DNA of 64,000 nucleotides from Ruminococcaceae bacterium FB2012. GTDB lineage: Bacteria > Bacillota > Clostridia > Oscillospirales > Ruminococcaceae. Positions 25,534 to 33,862 of this stretch are shown here, piece after piece. A program made the translations under genes and the position numbers. The stretch spans positions 496,001 to 560,000 of the forward strand of contig FMXS01000003.1 of assembly GCA_900104495.1 (NCBI GenBank). Reading direction: 5' to 3'. The notes beneath the pieces were generated by a model. That model saw only the letters and a program-made list of their open reading frames with translations, had not been told where the DNA came from and searched no databases. How positions within the stretch are numbered: position 1 is the stretch's first letter; each line of letters opens with the position of its first letter.

Positions 25534-25549
25534 GTTAGTCTTTACTAAC
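25534..25549. promoter_or_regulatory. DtxR-type operator, site 7
   Basis: GTTAGT-CTTT-ACTAAC is a perfect palindrome of the 6-4-6 type with one compensated base change relative to sites 2 and 3. Its position would block the promoter of the large iron/redox operon. Confidence 0.7.
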
Positions 25550-25603
25550 AATATATAGTGCAGCCGGGCAGGATCAATTTGAAATTCCGGGAGAGAGAAC
25601 GAT

Positions 25604-26887
25604 ATGCTTAAATACTTTACAATGACAGTAAACGCGGTGATAATCGCCGCAATAGCCGTGGGGCTGCTCCGGGGCTATGCCAAAGCCGCCGCCGGAAGGC
25701 TCGGCAGCATGATCACCGCCGTCTTCTGCGGGGCTGGCTTCATCGGGGCGGGTGTTATGGCGTATATGAAAAACGCCACCAAGAAAATTGACACCTCCCT
25801 TTGGAACTACCGCATCTTTGTGGTGTCGCTGGTGCTGCTGGGGGCGATGCTCCTGATAGGGATCCTTCGGATGACGGTGCCGGTGTTCAAGGGGAAGCTC
25901 AAGACTCCCGCTGCGGCGGTATCCTCGGCGGTCATCGGCGCGGAGGCGGCTCTTGCCACATTCTACGCCCTGCCCGACGTGCTGGCTTATCCTTACACTC
26001 TGCTGCTCACCGAGCAGACCGCCCTCTCCACCTCCTACCTTTTCAAGATGATAGGTACGGCTCTCGGACTGGTGCTGATGCTGCTGATCGAAATGGCGGT
26101 ATTCCGCGGCTTTCTGCGGCTGAGGGGCGCGGCGAAGTATATCGTTCTTTTCCTGGGTCTCGGCATATACGGCCTCAGACTGGGAGGCCTGCTTATCAAG
26201 GTAATGCTCAACAAGAGCTACATCCTGCCCAACAACCCGAACTACAAGACATATTTCAACATCACGAAATTCATAAGCAACAACGGAAACGTATTCGTCT
26301 ATGCGATGCTGGGAGTCACAGCGGCAATGGCGGTCGTTATATGGGTCATGAGCCTTCGTCAGAAGGAGCCCTACACAAATCCCGCCGAGAAGCGGAAGAT
26401 CATCAAGAAGTGGAGGGTCAGCCGCCGCTGGGCGGACCTTGGCGTGTTCTGCGCGGGCATGATGATGCTGAGCATCCTTGTGATGGAGCCCTACGCCAAC
26501 AAGCCCGTGGAGCTTTCTCCAGTTGAGGACGTGGAGATCACCGACAACTGTCTTTACGTCCCCTTTGAAGCGGTGGCGGACGGACATCTTCACCGCTTCG
26601 GATATGTTACTCCCAACGGCAAACACACACGGTTCATAGTGATAAAAAAGCCCGGATCTTCGGGCTACGGCATCGGTCTTGACGCCTGCGACATCTGCGG
26701 CGAGACAGGCTATTTCGAGCGAGACGGACAGGTGGTCTGCAAGCTCTGCGACGTGGTAATGAACATCAACACCATAGGCTTCCCCGGGGGCTGCAACCCG
26801 ATAGTGATAAACTACACCGTCAAGGACGGCGCGATATGGGTGCCTATCGAGGAAATGATAAACCATGAAAGCGTATTTAAGTCCTGA
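25604..26887 (+). CDS. DUF2318 membrane protein with Cys-rich Fe-S-type domain
   Basis: The 427-residue protein has about seven to eight helices to residue 300 and an extracytoplasmic C-terminal domain. There the paired motifs CDIC (in GLDACDICGE) and CKLC (in QVVCKLCDVVMN) occur, followed by FPGGCNPI, as in DUF2318 proteins annotated as Fe-S-containing. In Campylobacter-type P19 clusters this gene follows P19 and precedes the ABC genes, exactly as here. It probably handles electrons or iron at the outer face; the cofactor is inferred from cysteines only. It is the first gene of a long operon behind operator site 7. Confidence 0.9.
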   Translation: MLKYFTMTVNAVIIAAIAVGLLRGYAKAAAGRLGSMITAVFCGAGFIGAGVMAYMKNATKKIDTSLWNYRIFVVSLVLLGAMLLIGILRMTVPVFKGKLKTPAAAVSSAVIGAEAALATFYALPDVLAYPYTLLLTEQTALSTSYLFKMIGTALGLVLMLLIEMAVFRGFLRLRGAAKYIVLFLGLGIYGLRLGGLLIKVMLNKSYILPNNPNYKTYFNITKFISNNGNVFVYAMLGVTAAMAVVIWVMSLRQKEPYTNPAEKRKIIKKWRVSRRWADLGVFCAGMMMLSILVMEPYANKPVELSPVEDVEITDNCLYVPFEAVADGHLHRFGYVTPNGKHTRFIVIKKPGSSGYGIGLDACDICGETGYFERDGQVVCKLCDVVMNINTIGFPGGCNPIVINYTVKDGAIWVPIEEMINHESVFKS

Positions 26888-26902
26888 CAAAGGAGGATAT
26901 TT

Positions 26903-28189
26903 ATGTTCGGCAGAATGATACGCGGAACACTGTTCAGACAATGGAAGAAAATGCTGATGATAGCCTTCACCATAGCCCTCGGAGCTTCTCTTGCTTCGGC
27001 TATGCTCAGCGTAATGCTGGATGTGGGGGACAAGGTCAATCAGGAGCTGAAGACCTACGGCGCCAATATCAGAGTGGTGCCCAAGGCTTCCTCGGTGCTG
27101 AGCGGGCTCTACGAAATGGAGGACGATCAGACCGGCGCCTATCTCCGGGAGGATGAACTCGGCAAGATCAAGACTATCTTCTGGACCTTCAACATCGTGG
27201 ACTACGCCCCCTTCGTCACCGTTGACGCAAAGCTGGATCAGGGCGACAGCGTCAAGGTGGTGGGCAGCTGGTTCGATCACCATATGGCTCTGCCTACGGG
27301 TGAAGAGCTGGACGCGGGCATCCGGAGCCTGCGGAGCTGGTGGGACATCGAAAGCGGCTCCTGGCTCAACGAGCAGGACGGCAGCGGCTCCAAAGGCGCA
27401 ATGGTAGGCATCGAGCTTGCTGAGAAGCTGGGGCTCTCCGTGGGGAGCAGCATCCACGTCACCGGCAGCAAGACGGACGACACCTACACCGTCCGCGGGA
27501 TATTCGATGCGGGCGGCGAAGAGAACGGACAGATATTCGTTCAGCTGAATACCGCCCAGGCTCTTGACGGCCTGGAGGGCAAGGTGGATTCCATAGACGT
27601 GAGCGCTTTGACCACTCCCGACAACGAGCTTGCCGAGCGTGCGGCGAAGGACCCCAAATCTCTGACGGTAGCTCAGTACGAGCTTTGGTACTGCACGGCC
27701 TACGCCTCGTCTATCTGCTGGCAGATACAGGAGGCCATAACCGACTGCGTGGCTTCACCGGTGCGGCAGGTAGCGGATTCCGAGGGCGAGATACTCAACA
27801 AGACCCAGCTGCTGATGATACTTATTACGATACTCAGCCTGATAGGCGCGGCGCTGGGAATATGCAACCTTGTTACGGCCAGCGTTATGGAGCGCAGCCA
27901 GGAGATAGGGCTGATGAAGGCTATCGGCGCCTATAACGGGCAGGTCTCGCTGCTGGTGCTGACGGAAGTGTTCATAACCGCCGTTTTCGGCGGAGCCGTG
28001 GGCTTCTTCGCGGGCTTCGGCTTCGCGCAGATAATCGGTCACTCGGTATTCGGTTCTGCAATAGCCCTGCGGCCTATGGTCATCCCCATAGTGGCGGTGC
28101 TGGTGTTCATCGTAACGATGATAGGCTGCATACCCGCCATAAGGATGCTGCTGGGTCTGAGGCCCACAGAAGTCCTTCACGGAAAGTAA
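26903..28189 (+). CDS. FtsX/MacB-type ABC permease, P19-cluster subunit 1
   Basis: The 428-residue permease has a first helix at about 14-36 (TIALGASLASAMLSV), an extracytoplasmic MacB-like domain, and three C-terminal helices in the FtsX core. The core includes SQEIGLMKAIGAYNGQV, which is the coupling-loop signature for ATPase contact. AAGGAGG precedes the ATG. Together with the next permease and ATPase it matches the two permease genes downstream of DUF2318 in known P19 clusters; the transported molecule is not known. Confidence 0.92.
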   Translation: MFGRMIRGTLFRQWKKMLMIAFTIALGASLASAMLSVMLDVGDKVNQELKTYGANIRVVPKASSVLSGLYEMEDDQTGAYLREDELGKIKTIFWTFNIVDYAPFVTVDAKLDQGDSVKVVGSWFDHHMALPTGEELDAGIRSLRSWWDIESGSWLNEQDGSGSKGAMVGIELAEKLGLSVGSSIHVTGSKTDDTYTVRGIFDAGGEENGQIFVQLNTAQALDGLEGKVDSIDVSALTTPDNELAERAAKDPKSLTVAQYELWYCTAYASSICWQIQEAITDCVASPVRQVADSEGEILNKTQLLMILITILSLIGAALGICNLVTASVMERSQEIGLMKAIGAYNGQVSLLVLTEVFITAVFGGAVGFFAGFGFAQIIGHSVFGSAIALRPMVIPIVAVLVFIVTMIGCIPAIRMLLGLRPTEVLHGK

Positions 28190-28204
28190 AGGGGGCGGGA
28201 TGCA

Positions 28205-29368
28205 ATGAAGAAAAGAAGAATGTTTTTCAGAATGATAACCGCCTCGCTTATGAGAAGGCGCTCCCGTATGATCGTGGCGCTGCTTTCCATAGCGATCGGA
28301 GCTACCATTCTTTCGGGGCTCGTTTCGATCTACTATGACGTCCCGAGACAGCTGGGAGCCGAGTTCAGAAACTACGGCGCGAATATGATACTCACGGGCA
28401 GTGACGGCGGCTTTACCTACGCCGAATTCAATATAGGCAAAAGCGTCATCCCGGCGGCGGATATTGTGGGCGCGGCGCCTTACAGATACGAGAACGTCAG
28501 GATCCGCGAAAAGCCCGTGGTGGCGGCGGGGACAGATCCCGACGAAGCCAAGGCCGCCAGTCCATACTGGCTCATCGACAGCGGAGAGTGGTTCAGAAAC
28601 AGCGGCGAATTGCTTATGGGCGCCAAAGTTGCCGAGAGCTTCCGACTCAAAGCGGGAGACAAGATCGAAGTCAGCTTCACCCCCGAAGATCAGCAGGAGA
28701 AGGCCGCCGACAACCAAGCCCCCGAAGACAACGTCCGGGAGTTCACCATATCCGGCATACTAAAGACCGGCGGCACCGAGGAAGAATACGTCTACATGAA
28801 CATGGACGACCTTGAAGCCCTCACAGGCACCGCCGACAGGATCGACGTGGCCGAGCTGAGCGTTTCGGCGGTGTCGGATAAGCTGAAGCAGTACACCGCC
28901 GACATCAACTCCGCCGTTCCCGAGGTACACGCGAGCCTTGTAAAGAGAGTCACCGCTTCGGAGACTACGGTGCTTTCCAAATTGCAGGCGCTGGTGCTGC
29001 TGGTGACGGTAGTTGTGCTGGCGCTGACTATGATCTGCGTCGCCACCACCATGACGGCGGTGGTAGCGGAACGCCGCAAGGAGATCGGTCTGCGCAAGGC
29101 CATAGGCGCATCCGATTCCAGCATCATCAAAGAATTTATGGGCGAGAGTATGCTTCTCGGACTGTTGGGCGGGATAGCCGGCTCGGTGCTGGGCTATGTC
29201 TTCGCCCAGCAGGTGAGCATAAGAGTTTTTTCAAGCTCCATTTCCTTCCGGCCGCTGCTGGTGCCCATAACCATAACCGTTTCCATAGCCGTCACCGGGC
29301 TTTCAAGCCTTATGCCCATAAGAAGCGCCACCGAAGTTGATCCCGCGCTGGTGCTGAAAGGAGAATGA
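28205..29368 (+). CDS. FtsX/MacB-type ABC permease, P19-cluster subunit 2
   Basis: The 387-residue permease is a paralogue of its neighbour. It starts with an arginine-rich segment, a helix at about 20-42, the block NYGANMILT shared with subunit 1 (TYGANIRVV there), an extracytoplasmic domain, and the FtsX core with ERRKEIGLRKAIGASDSSI. The two permeases should form a heterodimer. The ATPase gene follows within two bases of the stop. Confidence 0.92.
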   Translation: MKKRRMFFRMITASLMRRRSRMIVALLSIAIGATILSGLVSIYYDVPRQLGAEFRNYGANMILTGSDGGFTYAEFNIGKSVIPAADIVGAAPYRYENVRIREKPVVAAGTDPDEAKAASPYWLIDSGEWFRNSGELLMGAKVAESFRLKAGDKIEVSFTPEDQQEKAADNQAPEDNVREFTISGILKTGGTEEEYVYMNMDDLEALTGTADRIDVAELSVSAVSDKLKQYTADINSAVPEVHASLVKRVTASETTVLSKLQALVLLVTVVVLALTMICVATTMTAVVAERRKEIGLRKAIGASDSSIIKEFMGESMLLGLLGGIAGSVLGYVFAQQVSIRVFSSSISFRPLLVPITITVSIAVTGLSSLMPIRSATEVDPALVLKGE

Positions 29369-29370
29369 CA

Positions 29371-30063
29371 ATGAGTCTGTTAGAGCTTAAAAATGTTTAC
29401 AAGATATACGGCGAGCTTCACGCTTTGAACGACGTTAACCTAAAGGTGGAGAAGGGCGAGTGGATCTCCATAATGGGGCCTTCGGGCTCCGGTAAAAGCA
29501 CCATGATGAACATTATCGGCTGTATGGATAAGCCCACCAAGGGACAGGTGCTTATCGACGGCGTGGACATCTCCAAGGAAAGCTCAAAGAATCTGACGAC
29601 TATCCGCCGTGACAAGATAGGGCTGATCTTCCAGCAGTTCCACCTGGTAAATTATCTGACGGCGGTGGAGAACGTGATGCTGGCGCAGTACTATCACAGC
29701 ATCCCCGACGAAAAAGAAGCTCTTGAAGCCCTTGAAAGAGTCGGCCTTGCGGACAGGGCAAAGCATCTGCCCAGCCAGCTTTCCGGCGGCGAGCAGCAGA
29801 GAGTCTGCGTGGCGAGAGCGCTTATCAACTATCCCGAGATAATCCTTGCCGACGAGCCCACGGGCAACCTTGACGAAGCCAACGAGGAAACGGTGGTGGA
29901 CCTTTTCCACAAGCTCCACGACGAGGGCACCACCCTTATCGTCGTGACCCACGACCCCGAAGTGGCGGAGGTAGCGCAGCGTCAGCTTGTGCTGCGAAAC
30001 GGCAGGATCTCAAAGGAAGTCGTCAACGACCATTTCACGGGCAAGATAAGATTCACCGACTGA
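29371..30063 (+). CDS. ABC ATP-binding protein of the P19-cluster transporter
   Basis: The 230-residue ATPase has Walker A GPSGSGKST, Q-loop FQQFHLVNYLTA, signature LSGGEQQR, Walker B IILADEPTGNLD and the switch histidine in LIVVTHD. The ATG at 29371, seven bases after AAAGGAG, is preferred over the ATG at 29365. It should energise the two preceding permeases. The family normally works in export or signalling, so iron import by it is doubtful. Confidence 0.94.
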   Translation: MSLLELKNVYKIYGELHALNDVNLKVEKGEWISIMGPSGSGKSTMMNIIGCMDKPTKGQVLIDGVDISKESSKNLTTIRRDKIGLIFQQFHLVNYLTAVENVMLAQYYHSIPDEKEALEALERVGLADRAKHLPSQLSGGEQQRVCVARALINYPEIILADEPTGNLDEANEETVVDLFHKLHDEGTTLIVVTHDPEVAEVAQRQLVLRNGRISKEVVNDHFTGKIRFTD

Positions 30064-30078
30064 CAGGAGGAACAGCTT

Positions 30079-30513
30079 ATGAAAAAGATCATCGTTTCGG
30101 TCCTTGCCGCTCTGTGCGCAGTATCCTTTGCATCCTGCGGCAGCAAGACCTACAAGGACGGCACCTATACCGGCAAGAGCGCCGAGTTTTCCGAGGATCA
30201 GGAGGGCGGCGGCAGCGGCTACGGCGAAGTCACCCTGACGATCAAGGACGGCAAAGTCACCGAATGCAAATTCGAGACCTTCGAGCTTGACGGCACCCCC
30301 AAGGGCGAGGACTACGGCAAGGAGGGCGGCGAGATCAAGAACCGCGACTACTACAACAAGGCTCAGAAGGCCAACGCCGCCAGAGCCTACTACGCCGCGG
30401 AGCTTGTAAACAAAGGAAACACCGATGAGATCGACGCCGTAAGCGGCGCTACCATAAACTTCGACCAGTTCAAGCAGGCCGTGGCGGTGGCGCTTTCGGA
30501 GGCGGAGAAATAA
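30079..30513 (+). CDS. FMN-binding lipoprotein with flavinylation motif
   Basis: The 144-residue protein has a lipobox with Cys20 (SFASC) and a single FMN-binding domain. DGTYTGKS near residue 27 and DAVSGAT at 119-125 are the expected motifs; Thr125 is the residue to which ApbE-type enzymes attach FMN covalently. It would be an extracytoplasmic electron carrier anchored to the membrane. It lies between the iron ABC transporter and the cytochrome/FrdAB genes, the right place to pass electrons outward. No ApbE gene is in the window. Confidence 0.92.
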   Translation: MKKIIVSVLAALCAVSFASCGSKTYKDGTYTGKSAEFSEDQEGGGSGYGEVTLTIKDGKVTECKFETFELDGTPKGEDYGKEGGEIKNRDYYNKAQKANAARAYYAAELVNKGNTDEIDAVSGATINFDQFKQAVAVALSEAEK

Positions 30514-30515
30514 AG

Positions 30516-31028
30516 GTGGGAGCGGCAAGGCATATTGCCGTCTGTTCCGGGGCTCTTGCGCTGCTGCTGGGAGTTCCCTTTCTCTGCTCCGACAGCTTCC
30601 GTCGGCTGATAAGCTCCGACCCGGACGCGGTGACGAGTGCTACAACGGTCCTTGACGCCCCTTCGGGGGACTATGTGGTCCTGATAAACAGCGAGCGTCA
30701 CCCGAATGCGGAGAACCTTTCGGTGTGGCACGATTTCTTTGAAGGCAGGGAGATCGGCTTTATCTTTGAGGACATAGAATGCGGGACCCTTGCGGGCGAT
30801 ACGGGCGGCCTTGAAATGGCAAGGAGCTATCAGTCACGGCTGCCGGAAAATCAGATGAAGCTGATACCGTCCGACCCCGTACTGCTGCTGTCAAAGGCGG
30901 ACAGCGGCCGCTTTGACGTGATAGTCATGTCCTCGGAGGCGGCGGAGAAGTACGGCGCGGAAAGCGCGGCAAAGAGGCCCGGCGTACAGGTCCTCAGAGT
31001 AAAAGGAGCGCAGGATGAGAAGGCTTAA
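30516..31028 (+). CDS. Exported protein of unknown function with a second flavinylation-like motif
   Basis: The 170-residue protein has an N-terminal signal anchor (about 6-24) followed directly by DAVTSAT at residues 37-43, which resembles the FMN-attachment motif D-x-x-S/T-G/S-A-T. The remainder (VVLINSERHPNAENLSVWHDFF...) is predicted soluble and matches no family I know. It starts with GTG at 30516, three bases after the FMN-lipoprotein stop, and overlaps the cytochrome gene by 14 bases, so it is surely part of this redox operon. A role as a second flavin carrier is inference. Confidence 0.7.
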   Translation: MGAARHIAVCSGALALLLGVPFLCSDSFRRLISSDPDAVTSATTVLDAPSGDYVVLINSERHPNAENLSVWHDFFEGREIGFIFEDIECGTLAGDTGGLEMARSYQSRLPENQMKLIPSDPVLLLSKADSGRFDVIVMSSEAAEKYGAESAAKRPGVQVLRVKGAQDEKA

Positions 31029-31551
31029 TTCCGCCGTTACGGTGCTTATCGCTGCGCTTTTTGCGGTACACGCGGCCCTGGGAGGCTTTCAGCTCATGGG
31101 AGTTCTCGGCAGCAGCCCCGTGAGGAAGGCCTTAGCCTGGATAATGCTGGGCCTTGTAGGCGTGCATATGCTGATAAGCATAAAGCTCACCGCCGATACC
31201 TTTATCGCCCTGCGCCGTTCGGGAGCCTGCTATTTCCGGGAGAACAAGCTGTTCTGGATAAGGCGGATAAGCGGCATCGCGCTGATGTTCTTCATCCTTT
31301 CCCACCTGCTGATATTCTTCCGAAACGGCGAGCCGGTAAGGCTGGGATTCTTCGGAACGGCTCAGCTGATAACGCAGATACTTCTCGGCGCGACGCTGGC
31401 TCTCCACATACTCACGGACCTGCGCCCGCTGATGATCTCCCTCGGGCTGAAAAGCTGCAAGGAGCTTATGCTGGACGGGCTGTTCATCACTTCGGTGATA
31501 CTGCTGTTCTCGGGGGCAGGCTTTGCCGTGTACTTTATCAGATGGCTGTAA
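31015..31551 (+). CDS. Membrane protein, putative diheme cytochrome b of the FrdC/SdhC type
   Basis: The 178-residue protein has five hydrophobic helices (about 7-30, 39-58, 84-103, 114-135 and 153-176). Four histidines, His19, His51, His97 and His131, fall one in each of the first four helices near opposite faces. This is the pattern of diheme b cytochromes that anchor fumarate reductase or succinate dehydrogenase. The next two genes encode FrdA- and FrdB-like subunits, which supports the reading. Overall identity to known SdhC proteins cannot be judged by eye. Confidence 0.7.
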   Translation: MRRLNSAVTVLIAALFAVHAALGGFQLMGVLGSSPVRKALAWIMLGLVGVHMLISIKLTADTFIALRRSGACYFRENKLFWIRRISGIALMFFILSHLLIFFRNGEPVRLGFFGTAQLITQILLGATLALHILTDLRPLMISLGLKSCKELMLDGLFITSVILLFSGAGFAVYFIRWL

Positions 31552-31566
31552 GGGGGTGGCAGGACT

Positions 31567-33156
31567 GTGATAAACATAATCGGCGCAGGACTTGCGGGAC
31601 TTTCGGCGGCCCTGGAGCTGGCTGAAAGAGGCATCCCCTGCCGGCTGGTATCCGTCCAGCGCTCGGAGCGGGCGCAGTCGGTGCTGGCAGAGGGGGGCAT
31701 AAACGCTGCCCTCGACACCATGAACGAGCACGACTCCCCGGAGGAGCATTTTGCCGACACAATGCGCGGCGGATGCTTCCTCGCCGACCCCAACGCCGTG
31801 GCGGGGCTGACATACGGCGCTCCGGGAGTGCTTCGGCGTTTGCAGGCTCTCGGTGTCCCCTTCGGACTGAACGAAAAAGGCATCCTGCTGCGGAACTTCG
31901 GCGGTCAGAAAAAGAAGCGCACCGCCTACGCCAAAAGCAGCACCGGCAAGATACTGATGTCCGCGCTTATCGACGAGGTGCGGAAATACGAAAGCAGGGG
32001 GCTTGTAAACAGAGCCCCTCACCACGAGCTTATACGGCTCATCATCAGAGAGGGCAGATGCCAAGGCGCTTACGTCCGGGACTGCTATACCGGGCTGTGC
32101 GCGGAGTTCCCGGGAGAAGTGATACTCGCCTGCGGCGGACTGAACGGCCTGTTCCCCTCCCGGACCACGGGCACCACGCAGAACACCGCCGATGCCGCCG
32201 CGGAACTGTTCTCCCGGGGCGTACACTTCGGCAATTTAGAGATGATACAGTATCACCCCACCACCGTGGGCATCCCGGGCAAGCGCCTGCTGATAACCGA
32301 AGCCGCCCGGGGGGAGGGCGGCAGGCTGTGGATAAAACGAAAAGGCTCCCCCTGGTACTTTATGGAAGAAAAATATCCCGAGCTGGGGAACCTTATGCCC
32401 CGGGACGTTGTGGCGCGGGAGATGTTCTTCGTCCGGCGGCGTGAGGACACCGAGGGCGAGGTAATGCTGGATATGACCGCTCTCCCCGACGAGGTGTGGA
32501 AGACCCGCCTCTCCGACCTGCGGGAGAATATCGCATCTCAGCTGGGCATTGACCTCCGCCGTGAGCCTGCGGCGGTACGCGAGGGCATACACTATTTTAT
32601 GGGCGGCATCGACACCGACGAAAAGCACCGCACCAACATCCCCGGGCTGTTCGCGGCAGGAGAATGCTGCTGCCTCTATCACGGGGCCAACCGTCTCGGC
32701 GGCAATTCAATGCTGGGGGCGATCTACGGCGGGCATACCGCCGCCGTAACTGCGGCGGAGAGTTATGTCCCCGCAGGCAGTGAAGAAATCCGCTTCTCCC
32801 CGCCCGATGAAGAGATAATAGAAGCCCGTCCCGAATTCAATGAAGCGCTGGCGGAGATACTTTCCGAAGGCCTCGGGATAGTCCGCAGCGAAAAGGAGCT
32901 TGACGGGGCGATAAGAAAAGCCCGGGCTCTTGAAGCAAAGTGTCCGCGGGAGAAAAACAGGCTTGCTCTCGGTCTTGCGATGCTGATGTCCGCAAAGGAG
33001 CGCCGCGAAAGCAGAGGGGCCCATTACCGTGAGGACTTCCCCGACACCGACGAGAGCCTCCGCAGGCAGACGGTGACCGTCTCGGAAAACGGCGAACCGA
33101 AGATCGGGTTCAGACCTATCCCCGAAAGGAGAGGGCAGGATGCAGTTCATTCTTGA
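31567..33156 (+). CDS. Fumarate reductase/succinate dehydrogenase-like flavoprotein subunit
   Basis: The 529-residue protein starts with the FAD-binding loop IIGAGLAGLSAA. It has AEGGINAAL, TGKILMSAL, EMIQYHPTTV, the active-site arginine region EAARGEGG, HYFMGGI and GANRLGGNS in the expected order, with the usual helical C-terminal domain. The residue that carries covalent FAD in SdhA/FrdA (a histidine a few residues before AxGG) is glutamine here (AQSVLAEGG), so FAD is probably non-covalent, as in L-aspartate oxidase. Translation starts at GTG 31567. The substrate may be fumarate/succinate or another dicarboxylate. It overlaps the FrdB-like gene by 17 bases. Confidence 0.88.
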   Translation: MINIIGAGLAGLSAALELAERGIPCRLVSVQRSERAQSVLAEGGINAALDTMNEHDSPEEHFADTMRGGCFLADPNAVAGLTYGAPGVLRRLQALGVPFGLNEKGILLRNFGGQKKKRTAYAKSSTGKILMSALIDEVRKYESRGLVNRAPHHELIRLIIREGRCQGAYVRDCYTGLCAEFPGEVILACGGLNGLFPSRTTGTTQNTADAAAELFSRGVHFGNLEMIQYHPTTVGIPGKRLLITEAARGEGGRLWIKRKGSPWYFMEEKYPELGNLMPRDVVAREMFFVRRREDTEGEVMLDMTALPDEVWKTRLSDLRENIASQLGIDLRREPAAVREGIHYFMGGIDTDEKHRTNIPGLFAAGECCCLYHGANRLGGNSMLGAIYGGHTAAVTAAESYVPAGSEEIRFSPPDEEIIEARPEFNEALAEILSEGLGIVRSEKELDGAIRKARALEAKCPREKNRLALGLAMLMSAKERRESRGAHYREDFPDTDESLRRQTVTVSENGEPKIGFRPIPERRGQDAVHS

Positions 33157-33862
33157 AATAGAGCGGCGCCGCAGTGCCGCCGACAAGCCTTACACCCTCA
33201 CCGCCGTATACGAAGGGGACGGCTCCGCCACCGTGGCCCTTGCGCTCACGGAGCTCAACGCCGACAGTTCCCGCCGGGATATAAACGGCGCCCCTTTCGA
33301 GCCCATACGCTGGGAGTGCAGCTGCCTTCAAAAGAAATGCGGGGCCTGCGCTATGGTCATAAGCGGACGCCCAATGCTTGCCTGCGACGCCAAACTTGAA
33401 GCGGTGGCAAAGCGCGGAAAAATAACCGTCGCTCCGCTGAAAAAGTTCCCCCCGGTGGCTGACCTTATCGTTGACCGTGAGCCCGTATTCAAGGCTCTTG
33501 CCGAGGCAAGGCTCTGGCTTGAAAACAGCGGGAGCGTCCCGGCGGAGAATACGGATATTGCCTTTGAGGCCTCCCGATGCCTGCAATGCGGCTGCTGTCT
33601 GGAGGTCTGCCCCAACTTCTGGGCGGGGGGAGATTTCTTCGGGATGTCGGCGGCGGTGCCCATGACCCGTCTGCTGGCGGCGGCGGACTCTGCCGAGCGC
33701 GGAGAGCTTTCCGCGCAGTACAGAAAGCACGTCTACAACGGCTGCGGAAAGTCCCTTGCCTGCCGTAACATCTGCCCCGCCGGGATAGATGCCGACAGGC
33801 TGCTGGCAAATTCCAACGCTGCCGCCCTTTGGAAACGCCGCTTCGGGAGCGGTAAAAAGTGA
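33140..33862 (+). CDS. Fumarate reductase/succinate dehydrogenase-like iron-sulphur subunit
   Basis: The 240-residue protein has an N-terminal ferredoxin domain with the [2Fe-2S] cysteines in CSCLQKKCGAC and a downstream Cys in MLACDA, and a C-terminal helical ferredoxin domain with CLQCGCCLEVCP and CGKSLACRNICP for 4Fe-4S and 3Fe-4S type clusters. It would link the flavoprotein to the cytochrome b subunit at the inner face of the membrane. An ATG at 33140 lies inside the FrdA-like gene with GGAGAGG before it, giving tight coupling. Confidence 0.92.
   Translation: MQFILEIERRRSAADKPYTLTAVYEGDGSATVALALTELNADSSRRDINGAPFEPIRWECSCLQKKCGACAMVISGRPMLACDAKLEAVAKRGKITVAPLKKFPPVADLIVDREPVFKALAEARLWLENSGSVPAENTDIAFEASRCLQCGCCLEVCPNFWAGGDFFGMSAAVPMTRLLAAADSAERGELSAQYRKHVYNGCGKSLACRNICPAGIDADRLLANSNAAALWKRRFGSGKK

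Noticed and set aside
25574..27457. A 627-codon antisense frame over DUF2318 and the first permease
   Set aside because: It is histidine- and proline-rich with no family motif, and the plus-strand genes below it have clear motifs and binding sites.
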